Below are positions 27,819-36,530 of a stretch of 64,000 nt of DNA, in pieces. The notes beneath the pieces are model-generated. The model searched no databases, had not been told where the DNA came from, and saw nothing but the letters and a program-made list of their open reading frames with translations. The stretch covers positions 1 through 64,000 of the forward strand of contig NZ_JAODBG010000074.1 in assembly GCF_025463825.1 (NCBI RefSeq), written 5' to 3'. Origin of the DNA: Cryobacterium sp. (lineage in GTDB: Bacteria; Actinomycetota; Actinomycetes; Actinomycetales; Microbacteriaceae). The translations under genes and the position numbers were made by a program. Each line of letters begins with the position of its first letter. The first letter of the stretch is position 1.

Positions 27819-28274
27819 GTGTCAGAGCACTTGTCCAGCAATGATCTCCTGCCGATCGGGCAGGTGGCGGCCCGAGCAGGCGTGCCGGTCTCCACCGTGC
27901 GGTACTACGAGACGCTGGGCCTGATCCCCGCCGTGCGCTCGAACGGTAATGTTCGTCTTTTTCCACGACATGTGCTGCGCCGAATCGCGCTCATCCAGGT
28001 GTCGGTGCGCTATGGCATCTCCCTGGCCGAGGTCGCCGAGTTGCTCAAGGACCTGCCCGACAGCCGTCCACCCACTCGCGCCGAGTGGAGCGCCATCTCC
28101 GCCACCTGGGGCGAGCACCTCGCCCGCCAGCAGGCGGTGCTCGAACGGATGCAGGCCGAGCTCACGGGCTGCATCGGCTGCGGCTGCCTCTCGCAGACCC
28201 GGTGCGCCGTAGTCAACTCCGACGACCGCCTGCGCAGCGACGGTTCGGGTCCCCGACGGGTGTTGGAGCCCTAG
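27819..28274 (+). CDS. soxR: Redox-sensing transcriptional regulator SoxR
   Basis: MerR-family regulator of 151 residues. The N-terminal winged helix (about 10-80) is followed by a dimerisation helix and the 2Fe-2S cluster motif CIGCGCLSQTRC with Cys118, 121, 123 and 129, one residue short of E. coli numbering. The GTG start has AAGGAG about 8 bases upstream. It is divergent from sodA with 49 bases between starts, which hold the palindrome above; the same site probably also sets soxR autoregulation. Control of sodA is inferred from the promoter geometry. Confidence 0.94.
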   Translation: MSEHLSSNDLLPIGQVAARAGVPVSTVRYYETLGLIPAVRSNGNVRLFPRHVLRRIALIQVSVRYGISLAEVAELLKDLPDSRPPTRAEWSAISATWGEHLARQQAVLERMQAELTGCIGCGCLSQTRCAVVNSDDRLRSDGSGPRRVLEP

Positions 28275-28280
28275 GGTCCC

Positions 28281-29075
28281 TCAGAGCAGCGTCATCACGT
28301 CGCGCGCTGCCGTCATCAGCAGCGGGGCGTACGACTCGAGCTTCTCCCTCGGCACCAGCGGAGCGATGGTCGTGATCCCGATCCCGCCGATGAGGTTCTG
28401 TTGCATGTCGAACACGGGAACTGCCATGCAGCGAATGTGCTCCTCGTTCTCCTGGTCATCGATCGAGAACCCGCGGTTGCGCACCAGGGCGCCATCGGTC
28501 AACAGGCTGCCTACGTCGGTGATGGTGTATTCGGTGCGGGTAGGCAGCCCGGTGCGGGCAGCGTAGGCGCGCACCTCGCTTTCGCTCAGGTGGGCGAGGA
28601 CCGCTTTGCCGATCGCGGTGGAGTGCAGGGGGATCTGCCCGCCGACCCGGGACGCGATCTGGATTGGCTGCGCGGTGTCTTCGATCTTTTCCACGTAGGT
28701 GGCGGTGTCACCGGTGCGCAGGGCGAAGTGGATGGTGCTGTGCACGTCGGTCTGCAGTCGTCGCAGCCGCTCGCCGACCAGGTCGGTATCCGTGTGCGCG
28801 GCCGTGAGCTTGAGCGCGAGGAGGCGCAGGGCGCGACCGGGAGCGTAGGTGCCGTCGTCGCGGCGGCTGACGTAGCCGCTGTCGATCAGCTCGGACAGCA
28901 GTCTGAACACGCTGGTCTTGGCGAGCCCGGTCTCCTTGACGAGGTCGCTGAGCCGGTGGGCATGACCGGTGTTCGACACTGCCTCGAGTACTCGGAGGAG
29001 CTTCTGGGCCGCGTTGTCCTTGGCCGAAGCGTCCCGCGTTCTGCTCGCCATCTCATTAACTGCCGTGTGCGCCAT
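28281..29075 (-). CDS. IclR-family regulator of the galacturonate operon
   Basis: A 264-residue IclR-type repressor/activator: winged helix at about 20-80 (LSDLVKETGLAKTSVFRLLSEL) and an effector-binding domain with IPLHSTAIGKAVLAHL and GFSIDDQENEEHIRCMAVPVFD. It is divergent from the galacturonate pathway genes, so its ligand is probably galacturonate or KDG, as for KdgR-type IclR proteins. The ATG at 29075 is chosen because AGGTGGG precedes it by about six bases; a GTG nine bases upstream is possible. Confidence 0.88.
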   Translation of the reverse strand: MAHTAVNEMASRTRDASAKDNAAQKLLRVLEAVSNTGHAHRLSDLVKETGLAKTSVFRLLSELIDSGYVSRRDDGTYAPGRALRLLALKLTAAHTDTDLVGERLRRLQTDVHSTIHFALRTGDTATYVEKIEDTAQPIQIASRVGGQIPLHSTAIGKAVLAHLSESEVRAYAARTGLPTRTEYTITDVGSLLTDGALVRNRGFSIDDQENEEHIRCMAVPVFDMQQNLIGGIGITTIAPLVPREKLESYAPLLMTAARDVMTLL

Positions 29076-29249
29076 GAATCCCACCTGCTTGAAGTTCTGT
29101 CGTATGGACAGTTAACCATGAATGTGGAATAGAGGCAGCGCGAACGACCTCGATCGGGGTACTCCCCGACGTCGGACTCTTGACAAAGCAGCATTCGTCT
29201 GGGTGACGCCCTCGCATGAGGCCCCGGTCGAATATTTGGCCACCGGGAG

Positions 29250-29279
29250 TTGCCAAAGCTCTTCGCGCGCGGATATGGT
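29250..29279 (+). promoter_or_regulatory. Possible promoter of the galacturonate operon
   Basis: TTGCCA (29250-29255) and TATGGT (29274-29279) are 18 bases apart and would start transcription about 75 bases before the first gene. A TTGACA at 29180 lacks a matching -10. The IclR operator could not be identified in the 284-base gap. Confidence 0.35.
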
Positions 29280-29359
29280 GAGTTCATGTGACGGACTACC
29301 ATTCTGTCAGGCGGAACAGCGGAAAGCGAACTCCGCTGATTCTCAACGAGGAGGAAGTA

Positions 29360-31774
29360 ATGCAGGGAACTGCGAACGAAGCCACATCGGCCCTTTCGGG
29401 CGGTCTGGTCCTGCCGGCCGGCATCCGGCTGGTCACCGCTCAGGGCGGTCTGCCCGCGCTCGAGGTGGCCATCGAGAGTGCCACGGCTCTCGTCTACCTG
29501 CATGGAGCGCACGTCGCCCAGTGGATCCCGGCCGGCCAGAAGCCGGTGCTGTGGATGAGCGAGAACAGCGCCTTCTCACCCACCGCCGCTCTCCGCGGCG
29601 GCATCCCCATCTGCTTCCCCTGGTTCGGCCCCAACCCCACCGACGCCAGCGCCCCCAACCACGGCTGGGCCCGCATCTCACCGTGGACGCTCACCGCCGC
29701 CACCCTCGTCGGAGGCGACGCCCATCTCACCTTCGAGCTGGCCGGCACGCACAGCGACCCAGCCGGCACCGCACAGCCGGTCGCCCTGCAGTACACGGTC
29801 TCCATCGGTGCCGCCCTGGCGCTGGCGCTGACCGTGCTGAACGACGGTGATGCCGCAGTGACGGTCGAAGCCGCGTTCCACACCTACTTCGCCGTGGGAG
29901 ACGCCCGCACGGCTCACATCCGCGGCCTGGCCGACCTGCCCTACCTCGACCGCACTCTCACCCCGCCGGCCACAGCGAGCTCGGCGCTGCCGGTGGCCAT
30001 CATCGGCGCCGAGATCGACAGGATCTACCCGATGCCCCGCGTCGTCACCATCGACGACACCCAGAACGGTCGCAGCATCCAGGTCGGCCACACGGACGCC
30101 GCTCAAACCGTGGTGTGGAACCCGGGCATCGTCAAGGCGGCGGCCATGGGCGACTACGGCGACGACGAGTGGACCGAGACCGTGTGCGTCGAGGCGTGCA
30201 ACGTCCGGGACCAGGCCATGGTGCTCGCCCCAGCCGCCAGCCACCGGATGCGCGTCACCGTCACGCTCACCCCGCTCCTCCTGAGCACTCCGAACACCCG
30301 CACCGCGCAGCACGACCACACAATTGAGGAAGCGAAAGTCATGGAAAGACTTACCAGCACCATCTACCCGAAGCCGGAACTGCCCACCAGAGCCATCCAG
30401 TTCGGTGAGGGCAACTTCCTGCGCGGATTCGTCGATTGGCAGCTGCAGCAGTTGAACAAGCAAGGCCTGTTCGACGGCGGCGTCAAGATCGTGCAGCCCC
30501 TCGCGGGCGGCCTGGTCGCCATGCTCGAGGAGCAGGACAACCTCTTCACGGTGCTGCTGGAGGGCAAGCAGGACGGCGCAGAAGTCCAGAGCCACGAGGT
30601 CATCACCGTGGTCACCGGCACGGTCAACCCGTACACCGACTACCAGGCCTACCTCGACCTGGCCGACGACGACGACATCGAGTTCATCTTTTCCAACACC
30701 ACCGAGTCCGGCATCGTCTACAACGCCGACGACAAACTCGGCGACACCCCGCACGCCAGCTTCCCCGGCAAGCTCACCGCGCTGCTCCAGCGCCGCTTCG
30801 AACTCGGCAAGAAGGGATTCACGCTCATCCCGTGCGAACTCATCGAGCACAACGGCGCCAAGCTCAAGGAAACGGTGCTCGCCACCGCCGCGAACTGGCA
30901 ACTCAGCGACGCGTTCGTGGCCTGGGTCGACACCGACAACACGTTCTACTCCAGCCTCGTCGACCGGATCGTGCCCGGCTACCCGAAGGACCGCGCCGAA
31001 GAACTGTGCGCCGGTTTCGGTTTCGAGGATCGCCTCATCGTCACGGCCGAACCGTTCCTGCTCTGGGTCATCGAAGGCCCGTCTGAGCTGACCGAGACCC
31101 TGCCGCTGGCCAAGGCCGGCCTCAACGTCACCGTGACCGACGACATGACCCCGTACCGCGAACGCAAAGTGTTCCTGCTCAACGCCCCGCACACCACCAT
31201 GGCCACCCTGGCCCGCCTCGCCGGCGTCGAGACGGTGCGCGACGTGATGCTCGACGCCGACTTCGGCCCGCTCGTCGAAGCCGTCATGTACGAGGAGATC
31301 ATGCCGGTGCTCGACCTGCCGCACGACGAACTCGCCGCATACGCCGAGTCGGTCAAGGAACGTTTTGAGAACCCGTTCATGCACCACGAACTCGCCGCGA
31401 TCGCGCTGAACACCGCCTCCAAGTTCACGAGCCGCCTGCTGCCCGTGCTGCTCGGCTTCCACGCGAAGAACGGCACCTTGCCGCGCCGCGTCACCCTGGC
31501 GCTGTCCGCCCTGCTGCTCACCTACAGCGGCGACCCGGCAGCGACCGTCACCCCGGTCGACAGCGCCGAGACCATCGCGGCCTTCCACGCCGCGTACGCC
31601 GCTGCCGCCGATGACACGGCTGCCTACGTCGCCACAATCCTGGCCGACACCACGCTGTGGGGCAGTGACCTCACCGCCATCGACGGCCTCGTCGACCTGG
31701 TCTCGGCCGGCGTGACCAGCCTCCGCACCCAGGGCGTTCGGGCCACCCTCGCGGACGTGGCGGTGCCCGCATGA
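29360..31774 (+). CDS. uxaB: Aldose-1-/hexose-6-phosphate mutarotase fused to tagaturonate reductase
   Basis: One uninterrupted frame of 804 residues. Residues about 1-310 are a YeaD-like mutarotase (HGAHVAQW, GGIPICFPWFGP, FHTYFAVGD). Residues 328-804 are a complete mannitol-dehydrogenase-type tagaturonate reductase (UxaB): RAIQFGEGNFLRGFVDW, a glycine-poor NAD region and the VTDDMTPYRERKVFLLNAPHT active-site region split over residues. The joining segment contains GAGGAAG eight bases before an ATG at 30341 (Met328), exactly where a separate uxaB would start, so the reductase may also be made alone. The main start follows GAGGAGGAAG. Confidence 0.85.
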   Translation: MQGTANEATSALSGGLVLPAGIRLVTAQGGLPALEVAIESATALVYLHGAHVAQWIPAGQKPVLWMSENSAFSPTAALRGGIPICFPWFGPNPTDASAPNHGWARISPWTLTAATLVGGDAHLTFELAGTHSDPAGTAQPVALQYTVSIGAALALALTVLNDGDAAVTVEAAFHTYFAVGDARTAHIRGLADLPYLDRTLTPPATASSALPVAIIGAEIDRIYPMPRVVTIDDTQNGRSIQVGHTDAAQTVVWNPGIVKAAAMGDYGDDEWTETVCVEACNVRDQAMVLAPAASHRMRVTVTLTPLLLSTPNTRTAQHDHTIEEAKVMERLTSTIYPKPELPTRAIQFGEGNFLRGFVDWQLQQLNKQGLFDGGVKIVQPLAGGLVAMLEEQDNLFTVLLEGKQDGAEVQSHEVITVVTGTVNPYTDYQAYLDLADDDDIEFIFSNTTESGIVYNADDKLGDTPHASFPGKLTALLQRRFELGKKGFTLIPCELIEHNGAKLKETVLATAANWQLSDAFVAWVDTDNTFYSSLVDRIVPGYPKDRAEELCAGFGFEDRLIVTAEPFLLWVIEGPSELTETLPLAKAGLNVTVTDDMTPYRERKVFLLNAPHTTMATLARLAGVETVRDVMLDADFGPLVEAVMYEEIMPVLDLPHDELAAYAESVKERFENPFMHHELAAIALNTASKFTSRLLPVLLGFHAKNGTLPRRVTLALSALLLTYSGDPAATVTPVDSAETIAAFHAAYAAAADDTAAYVATILADTTLWGSDLTAIDGLVDLVSAGVTSLRTQGVRATLADVAVPA

Positions 31775-31821
31775 GTGCTCCCACCCTCACCGCCCCCACT
31801 GCAACGACACAAGGTAAGAAC

Positions 31822-33207
31822 ATGCTCCTGAACGATGATTTCCTGCTCGGCACCGCCATGGCGAAGAAGCTGTTTCACCACCACGCCAAGAACATGCCCA
31901 TCATCGATTTCCACTGTCATCTGAACCCCCAGGAGATCTACGAAGACGACAACTTCAGCAGCATCACCGAGGTGTGGCTGAAGGGCGACCACTACAAGTG
32001 GCGCCTGATGCGCGCCAACGGAGTTCCGGAGAAGCTCATCACCGGCGACGGCGACGACTTCGACAAGTTCTACGCCTGGGCCGGCACCGTCGAGAAGGCC
32101 CTCGGCAACCCGCTCTATGTCTGGACCCACCTGGAGCTGAGGCGCTTCTTCGACATCGACCTGGTGCTCAGCCGCGACACCGCCCGCGAGGTCTACGACC
32201 GGGCCAACGCCCTGCTGGCCACGCCGGAGTTCTCCCGCCGCAGCCTGATCCGCTCCAGCAACGTCACCGCCATCTGCACCACGGATGACCCGGCCGACGA
32301 CCTGCATTTCCACGAGCTCCTGCAGAGCGAGAAGTCGTTCACCGTCGTCCCGGCCTTCCGCCCGGACAAGGCCATGAACATCTCCGCGGCCGGTTTCGCC
32401 GACTACCTGGTCACCCTCGGCGCGGCGGCCGGCGTGAGGATCGGCGCATTCGCCGACATCGTGTCAGCCCTGTCCGCCCGGGTGGACTTCTTCCATGCGA
32501 TGGGCGGGCGCCTCTCCGACCACGCCCTCGACACCGTCGTCTACGCCGAGGCCACCGAGACCGAACTCGACGCCATCGTCACCACCGCCATCGGCGGCGG
32601 CGCGTTGAGCTCCCTGGAAAACGCGCAGTACCGCACCGCGATCCTTCAGGCGCTGATGCGGATGTACACGGTCAAGAACTGGACCATGCAGCTGCACCTG
32701 CATGCCCTGCGCAATACCAACACGGTGATGCTCGGCAAGCTCGGCCCGGACACCGGCTACGACGGCCTGAACGACCGCCCGGTGGCCGAGCCGCTCGCCG
32801 CGCTGTTCGACTCGATGGAGTCCGAGAACTCCATCCCGCGCACCATGCTCTACTCGCTGAACGCGAATGACTACATGCCGCTGGTGACCCTGATGGGCTC
32901 GTACCAGAAGGACACCGTGCAGAAGATGCAGCTGGGCAGCGCCTGGTGGCACAACGACACCCGCAGCGGCATGCGGCTGCAGTTGCAGACCTTCGCCGAC
33001 GAGAGCCTGCTGTCCAATTTCGTGGGCATGCTCACCGACTCGCGCAGCTTCCTCTCCTACCCGCGGCACGAGTACTTCCGCCGCATCCTCTGCGAACTGA
33101 TCGGCGAATGGGTCGAGCTCGGTGAGGTGCCCGACGACGAGGCGATCCTCGGCCAGATGGTCGAAGACATCTGCTTCAACAACGCCGACAACTACTTCGG
33201 TCTCTAA
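31822..33207 (+). CDS. uxaC: Glucuronate/galacturonate isomerase
   Basis: Cytosolic isomerase converting D-galacturonate to tagaturonate (and glucuronate to fructuronate). The 461-residue protein opens LLNDDFLLGTAMAKKLF and has the metal-site motif DFHCHL with His31 and His33. AAGG eight bases before this ATG and the family N terminus support it; a start at 31771 would overlap the uxaB stop as ATGA and add a 17-residue low-complexity tail. Operon position 2 of 5. Confidence 0.93.
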   Translation: MLLNDDFLLGTAMAKKLFHHHAKNMPIIDFHCHLNPQEIYEDDNFSSITEVWLKGDHYKWRLMRANGVPEKLITGDGDDFDKFYAWAGTVEKALGNPLYVWTHLELRRFFDIDLVLSRDTAREVYDRANALLATPEFSRRSLIRSSNVTAICTTDDPADDLHFHELLQSEKSFTVVPAFRPDKAMNISAAGFADYLVTLGAAAGVRIGAFADIVSALSARVDFFHAMGGRLSDHALDTVVYAEATETELDAIVTTAIGGGALSSLENAQYRTAILQALMRMYTVKNWTMQLHLHALRNTNTVMLGKLGPDTGYDGLNDRPVAEPLAALFDSMESENSIPRTMLYSLNANDYMPLVTLMGSYQKDTVQKMQLGSAWWHNDTRSGMRLQLQTFADESLLSNFVGMLTDSRSFLSYPRHEYFRRILCELIGEWVELGEVPDDEAILGQMVEDICFNNADNYFGL

Positions 33208-33246
33208 CCCGGCCGCGCCCGGTACCCACCAAAGGAATCGATTCTC

Positions 33247-34791
33247 ATGTCACACATCGAAAGCATCGCCACCGGCACCTCCGTACTGGTCATGGCGGAG
33301 GGCGACGACGTCGCCGTCGCCCTCCGGGACCTGCTGCCGGGGGAGTCCCTCCCGGTCGGCGAGGGTGTCCTGACCGTCACCACGCTGGTGCCGAGCGGTC
33401 ACAAGGTCGCCCTCACTGACTTGAGCGTCGGCGCCACCGTGCACAAGTACGGCCAGTCCATCGGCGTCGTCACGGCGCCGATTCGTCGGGGCGAACAGGT
33501 GCACAGCCACAACATCGGCATGGACCTCGCCGCCCGCACCCATGAATTCGGCACCGTGCACACGGAACTGCGGGCCCCGACCGAACGGCGCACCTTCCAG
33601 GGGTTCCGCCGGGCCGACGGCCGCGCCGGAACCCGCAACTACATCGCGATCCTCACCACGGTGAACTGCTCCGGCACCACCGCGAAGCTCATCGCCGACA
33701 AGTTCCGGCACGGCGCGCTCGACGAGTTCGAGAACGTCGACGGCGTCATCGCCCTCACCCACCAGAGCGGCTGCGGCCTGGTGCTGGGGAGCGACGGCGC
33801 CCAGGTGCTGCTGCGCACCCTGAACGGCTACGCCAGGCACCCCAACATCGCCGGCGTGCTGATGCTCAGCCTCGGCTGCGAGATGACCCCCACCAGCCTG
33901 GTGCTGGGCGAGGGCACCCTGCCCGCCGACACCGTCGTGGAGTCCCTGTCGATCCAGGAGACCGGCGGCATGCGCAACACCGTCGCCGCGGGCGTTGCGA
34001 AGATCCTCGCCCTGGCTGAGCAGATCAACACCCGCCACCGCGAACCCATCGACATCTCCGAGCTGGTGCTGGGCCTGAACTGCGGCGGCTCCGACGGCTA
34101 TTCCGGCATCACCGCCAACCCCGCCCTGGGCTGGGCGTCCGATGTCCTCGTCGCGCACGGCGGCACGTCCGTCCTCGCCGAGACCCCGGAGATCTACGGT
34201 GCGGAGCACCTGCTCACCGCCCGGGCCACCACCCCCGCGGTCGGCCACAAGTTGATCGACCGGATCGACTGGTGGGAGACCTACATCTCCGCCAACGGCG
34301 GCACCATGGACAACAACCCGTCCCCGGGCAACAAGGAGGGCGGCATCAGCACCATCCTGGAGAAGTCGCTGGGCGCCGTGGCCAAGGCCGGCCACGCCGA
34401 CCTCGCCGCCGTCTACGAGTACGCCGAACCGATCGACACTCGGGGTCTGGGCTTCATGGACACCCCCGGCTACGACCCGGTGTCGGTCACCGGCCTCGTC
34501 GCCGGCGGCGCCACCGTGGTGGTCTTCACCACCGGTCGTGGCTCGGTCTTCGGCTGCAAGCCCACCCCGAGCATCAAGGTCGGCACCAACACCGAACTGT
34601 TCGTGCGCCAGGGCGGCGACATCGACATCGACGCCGGCCGCATCGCGGACGGCAATGCCACCGTCGACGAGGTCGGCGCCGAGATCCTCGAGATGATCAT
34701 CGCCGTCGCCAGCGGCACCCAGACCGTCAGCGAAGAGTTCGACGTGGGCCAGGAAGAGTTCGTGCCGTGGCACATCGGAGCCGTGACGTGA
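33247..34791 (+). CDS. uxaA: Altronate dehydratase
   Basis: Iron-dependent dehydratase turning D-altronate into 2-keto-3-deoxygluconate. The 514-residue chain has the N-terminal SAF domain (about 1-100, ending HSHNIGMDL) and the large C-terminal domain starting at RADGRAGTRNYI with conserved HQSGCGL, SLGCEM and NCGGSDGYSG. AAAGGAA precedes the ATG. The stop shares one base with the kdgK start (TGATG). No uxuAB genes for the mannonate branch are near, so the operon serves galacturonate. Confidence 0.94.
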   Translation: MSHIESIATGTSVLVMAEGDDVAVALRDLLPGESLPVGEGVLTVTTLVPSGHKVALTDLSVGATVHKYGQSIGVVTAPIRRGEQVHSHNIGMDLAARTHEFGTVHTELRAPTERRTFQGFRRADGRAGTRNYIAILTTVNCSGTTAKLIADKFRHGALDEFENVDGVIALTHQSGCGLVLGSDGAQVLLRTLNGYARHPNIAGVLMLSLGCEMTPTSLVLGEGTLPADTVVESLSIQETGGMRNTVAAGVAKILALAEQINTRHREPIDISELVLGLNCGGSDGYSGITANPALGWASDVLVAHGGTSVLAETPEIYGAEHLLTARATTPAVGHKLIDRIDWWETYISANGGTMDNNPSPGNKEGGISTILEKSLGAVAKAGHADLAAVYEYAEPIDTRGLGFMDTPGYDPVSVTGLVAGGATVVVFTTGRGSVFGCKPTPSIKVGTNTELFVRQGGDIDIDAGRIADGNATVDEVGAEILEMIIAVASGTQTVSEEFDVGQEEFVPWHIGAVT

Positions 34792-35813
34792 TGGCCTCTC
34801 CCCAGGAGAACGACGCCGTGCAGCCCACCGTGGTGTGCTTCGGCGAGACGATGGGCATGTTCACGCCCACCAGCACCGCTCCGCTGAACACCGCCACGGG
34901 CTTCACCCTCGGTACCGGCGGTGCGGAGTCGAACGTGGCCATGCACCTGGCCGAGCTCGGCCACCGCGTGGCCTGGGTCAGCAAGGTCGGCACCGACCCC
35001 ATCGGCACCAAGATCATCGACGCCCTGCGTGGTGCCGGCGTCGACACCCGGTGGGCCGGCCGCACGGCCCACGCACCGACCGGGCTCTACCTCAAGGAGC
35101 CCGACACCGGCAGTGGAGCACACGTGTTCTACTACCGCACAGGCTCGGCGGCATCCACGCTGAAGATCGCGGATGCCGTCGACTGGCCCTTGGCCGGAGC
35201 CCGGTGGATCCACACCACCGGTATCACTCCCGCGTTGTCGGGGACCTGCTCCGCCCTGGTGGAGCACGTCCTCGACAGCGCGGCGGGGTGGGGCGCCACG
35301 GTCTCGTTCGACATCAACTTCCGGCCGGGCATCTGGAGCGTCGAGGAGGCCGCACCGCGGCTGCTCGCCCTGGCCCGCAAGGCCACCGTCGTGCTCGTCG
35401 GACTCGACGAAGCCGCCGTGCTGTGGGGCTCTGTCACCGCTGCCGACGTGCGCGCCCTGCTACCCGACCTGCCCTACCTGGTGGTGAAGGACTCGTCGAT
35501 CGACGCCACCGAGTTCGCGCTGGCCGCCGATGGAACCGAGACCGTCACGGTGGTGCCGGCTCGCAAGGTCGACGTGGTCGAACCCGTCGGCGCCGGTGAC
35601 GCGTTCGCCGCCGGCTACCTGTCCAGCTTGATCAGCGGGGAGGGCTCCGCGGAGTGCCTCGCCCGCGGCCATTCCCGCGCGGCCTGGGCGCTGGGCAGCC
35701 GGGAGGACTTCCGGCCTGGTCTCGGCAGACGCCTGCACGCCGACGAACCCCACAGCGTGGATCTGGCCAGCGTCGCCCTGAGCTCCGACCCCGCACTCGA
35801 ACCGAGGAGATAA
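34791..35813 (+). CDS. kdgK: 2-keto-3-deoxygluconate kinase (PfkB family)
   Basis: Ribokinase-type kinase making 2-keto-3-deoxy-6-phosphogluconate. The 340-residue protein has FGETMGMFTP near the N terminus, the GGAESNVAMHLAELG sugar-binding signature and the catalytic GAGD motif with Asp270. The start overlaps the uxaA stop by one base. Assignment to KDG rather than another sugar rests on its place between altronate dehydratase and KDPG aldolase. Confidence 0.92.
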   Translation: MASPQENDAVQPTVVCFGETMGMFTPTSTAPLNTATGFTLGTGGAESNVAMHLAELGHRVAWVSKVGTDPIGTKIIDALRGAGVDTRWAGRTAHAPTGLYLKEPDTGSGAHVFYYRTGSAASTLKIADAVDWPLAGARWIHTTGITPALSGTCSALVEHVLDSAAGWGATVSFDINFRPGIWSVEEAAPRLLALARKATVVLVGLDEAAVLWGSVTAADVRALLPDLPYLVVKDSSIDATEFALAADGTETVTVVPARKVDVVEPVGAGDAFAAGYLSSLISGEGSAECLARGHSRAAWALGSREDFRPGLGRRLHADEPHSVDLASVALSSDPALEPRR

Positions 35814-35818
35814 CCCGC

Positions 35819-36454
35819 ATGTTCGCATCGACCAGCACCGCCATCACTCCCACCCAGTGGTTCCCCGGCGACTTCTTCACGGTTCCCGTGATCGCGGTCT
35901 TCCGCGGCCTCTCCGCCGCAGAGGCCGTGCGCCTGTCGGCGCGCGCCTGGGACGCCGGCGTGGAGCACGTTGAAATCCCGATCCAGACCATCGACGCCGT
36001 TCCCGTGCTGCAGGCCGTGGCCGACGCCGCCGCCGAGCGCGGGCTCGTCGTCGGCGCCGGAACGGTCACCACCCTGGAGCAGCTCGACGCCGCGACCAAC
36101 GTGGGCGTCGCGTTCACGGTCTCGCCCGGCCTCGACCCGGCGATTGTCGCCGAGAGCGTCCGCCGCGGCATTCCGCACCTGCCGGGCATCGCCACCGCCA
36201 CCGAGATCTTGCAGGCCCGCGCCCTGGGCCTCACCTGGGTCAAGGCCTTCCCGGCAGCCCTGCTCGGGGCCGCCTGGGTCAAGGCACAGAAGGGCCCGTA
36301 CCCGGAGACGAACTTCATCGCCACCGGCGGCGTCACCGCCCTGAACGCACCGGAGTTCCTGGCCGCCGGCACCAGCGTCGTCGGACTTTCCGGCGCGTTC
36401 GCCGACGATGCCCAGCTCGACCTCGTGCGGGCACTCATCGCCGGCGCCCGCTAA
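35819..36454 (+). CDS. eda: 2-keto-3-deoxy-6-phosphogluconate aldolase
   Basis: Class I aldolase of 211 residues that cleaves KDPG to pyruvate and glyceraldehyde-3-phosphate, the last step of the pathway. The Schiff-base lysine is Lys142 in WVKAFPA and the catalytic glutamate Glu52 in VEIPIQT; GAGTVTT is also conserved. GAGGAG lies eight or nine bases before the ATG, five bases after the kdgK stop. It closes the operon; no uronate transporter follows. Confidence 0.94.
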   Translation: MFASTSTAITPTQWFPGDFFTVPVIAVFRGLSAAEAVRLSARAWDAGVEHVEIPIQTIDAVPVLQAVADAAAERGLVVGAGTVTTLEQLDAATNVGVAFTVSPGLDPAIVAESVRRGIPHLPGIATATEILQARALGLTWVKAFPAALLGAAWVKAQKGPYPETNFIATGGVTALNAPEFLAAGTSVVGLSGAFADDAQLDLVRALIAGAR

Positions 36455-36530
36455 CCGCGAACCGCGGCGGCGCGACTGCGGTTCTCGGTCCCTGTTGCTA
36501 GGCTGGGGCCGAGACCTGGGGGAGAGTCAC

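Noticed and set aside
29678-31588. Long open frame (over 600 codons) on the minus strand opposite the mutarotase-uxaB gene
   Set aside because: Low-complexity Gly/Arg/His-rich translation with no family motif; the plus strand encodes clear enzymes. High GC content keeps antisense frames open.
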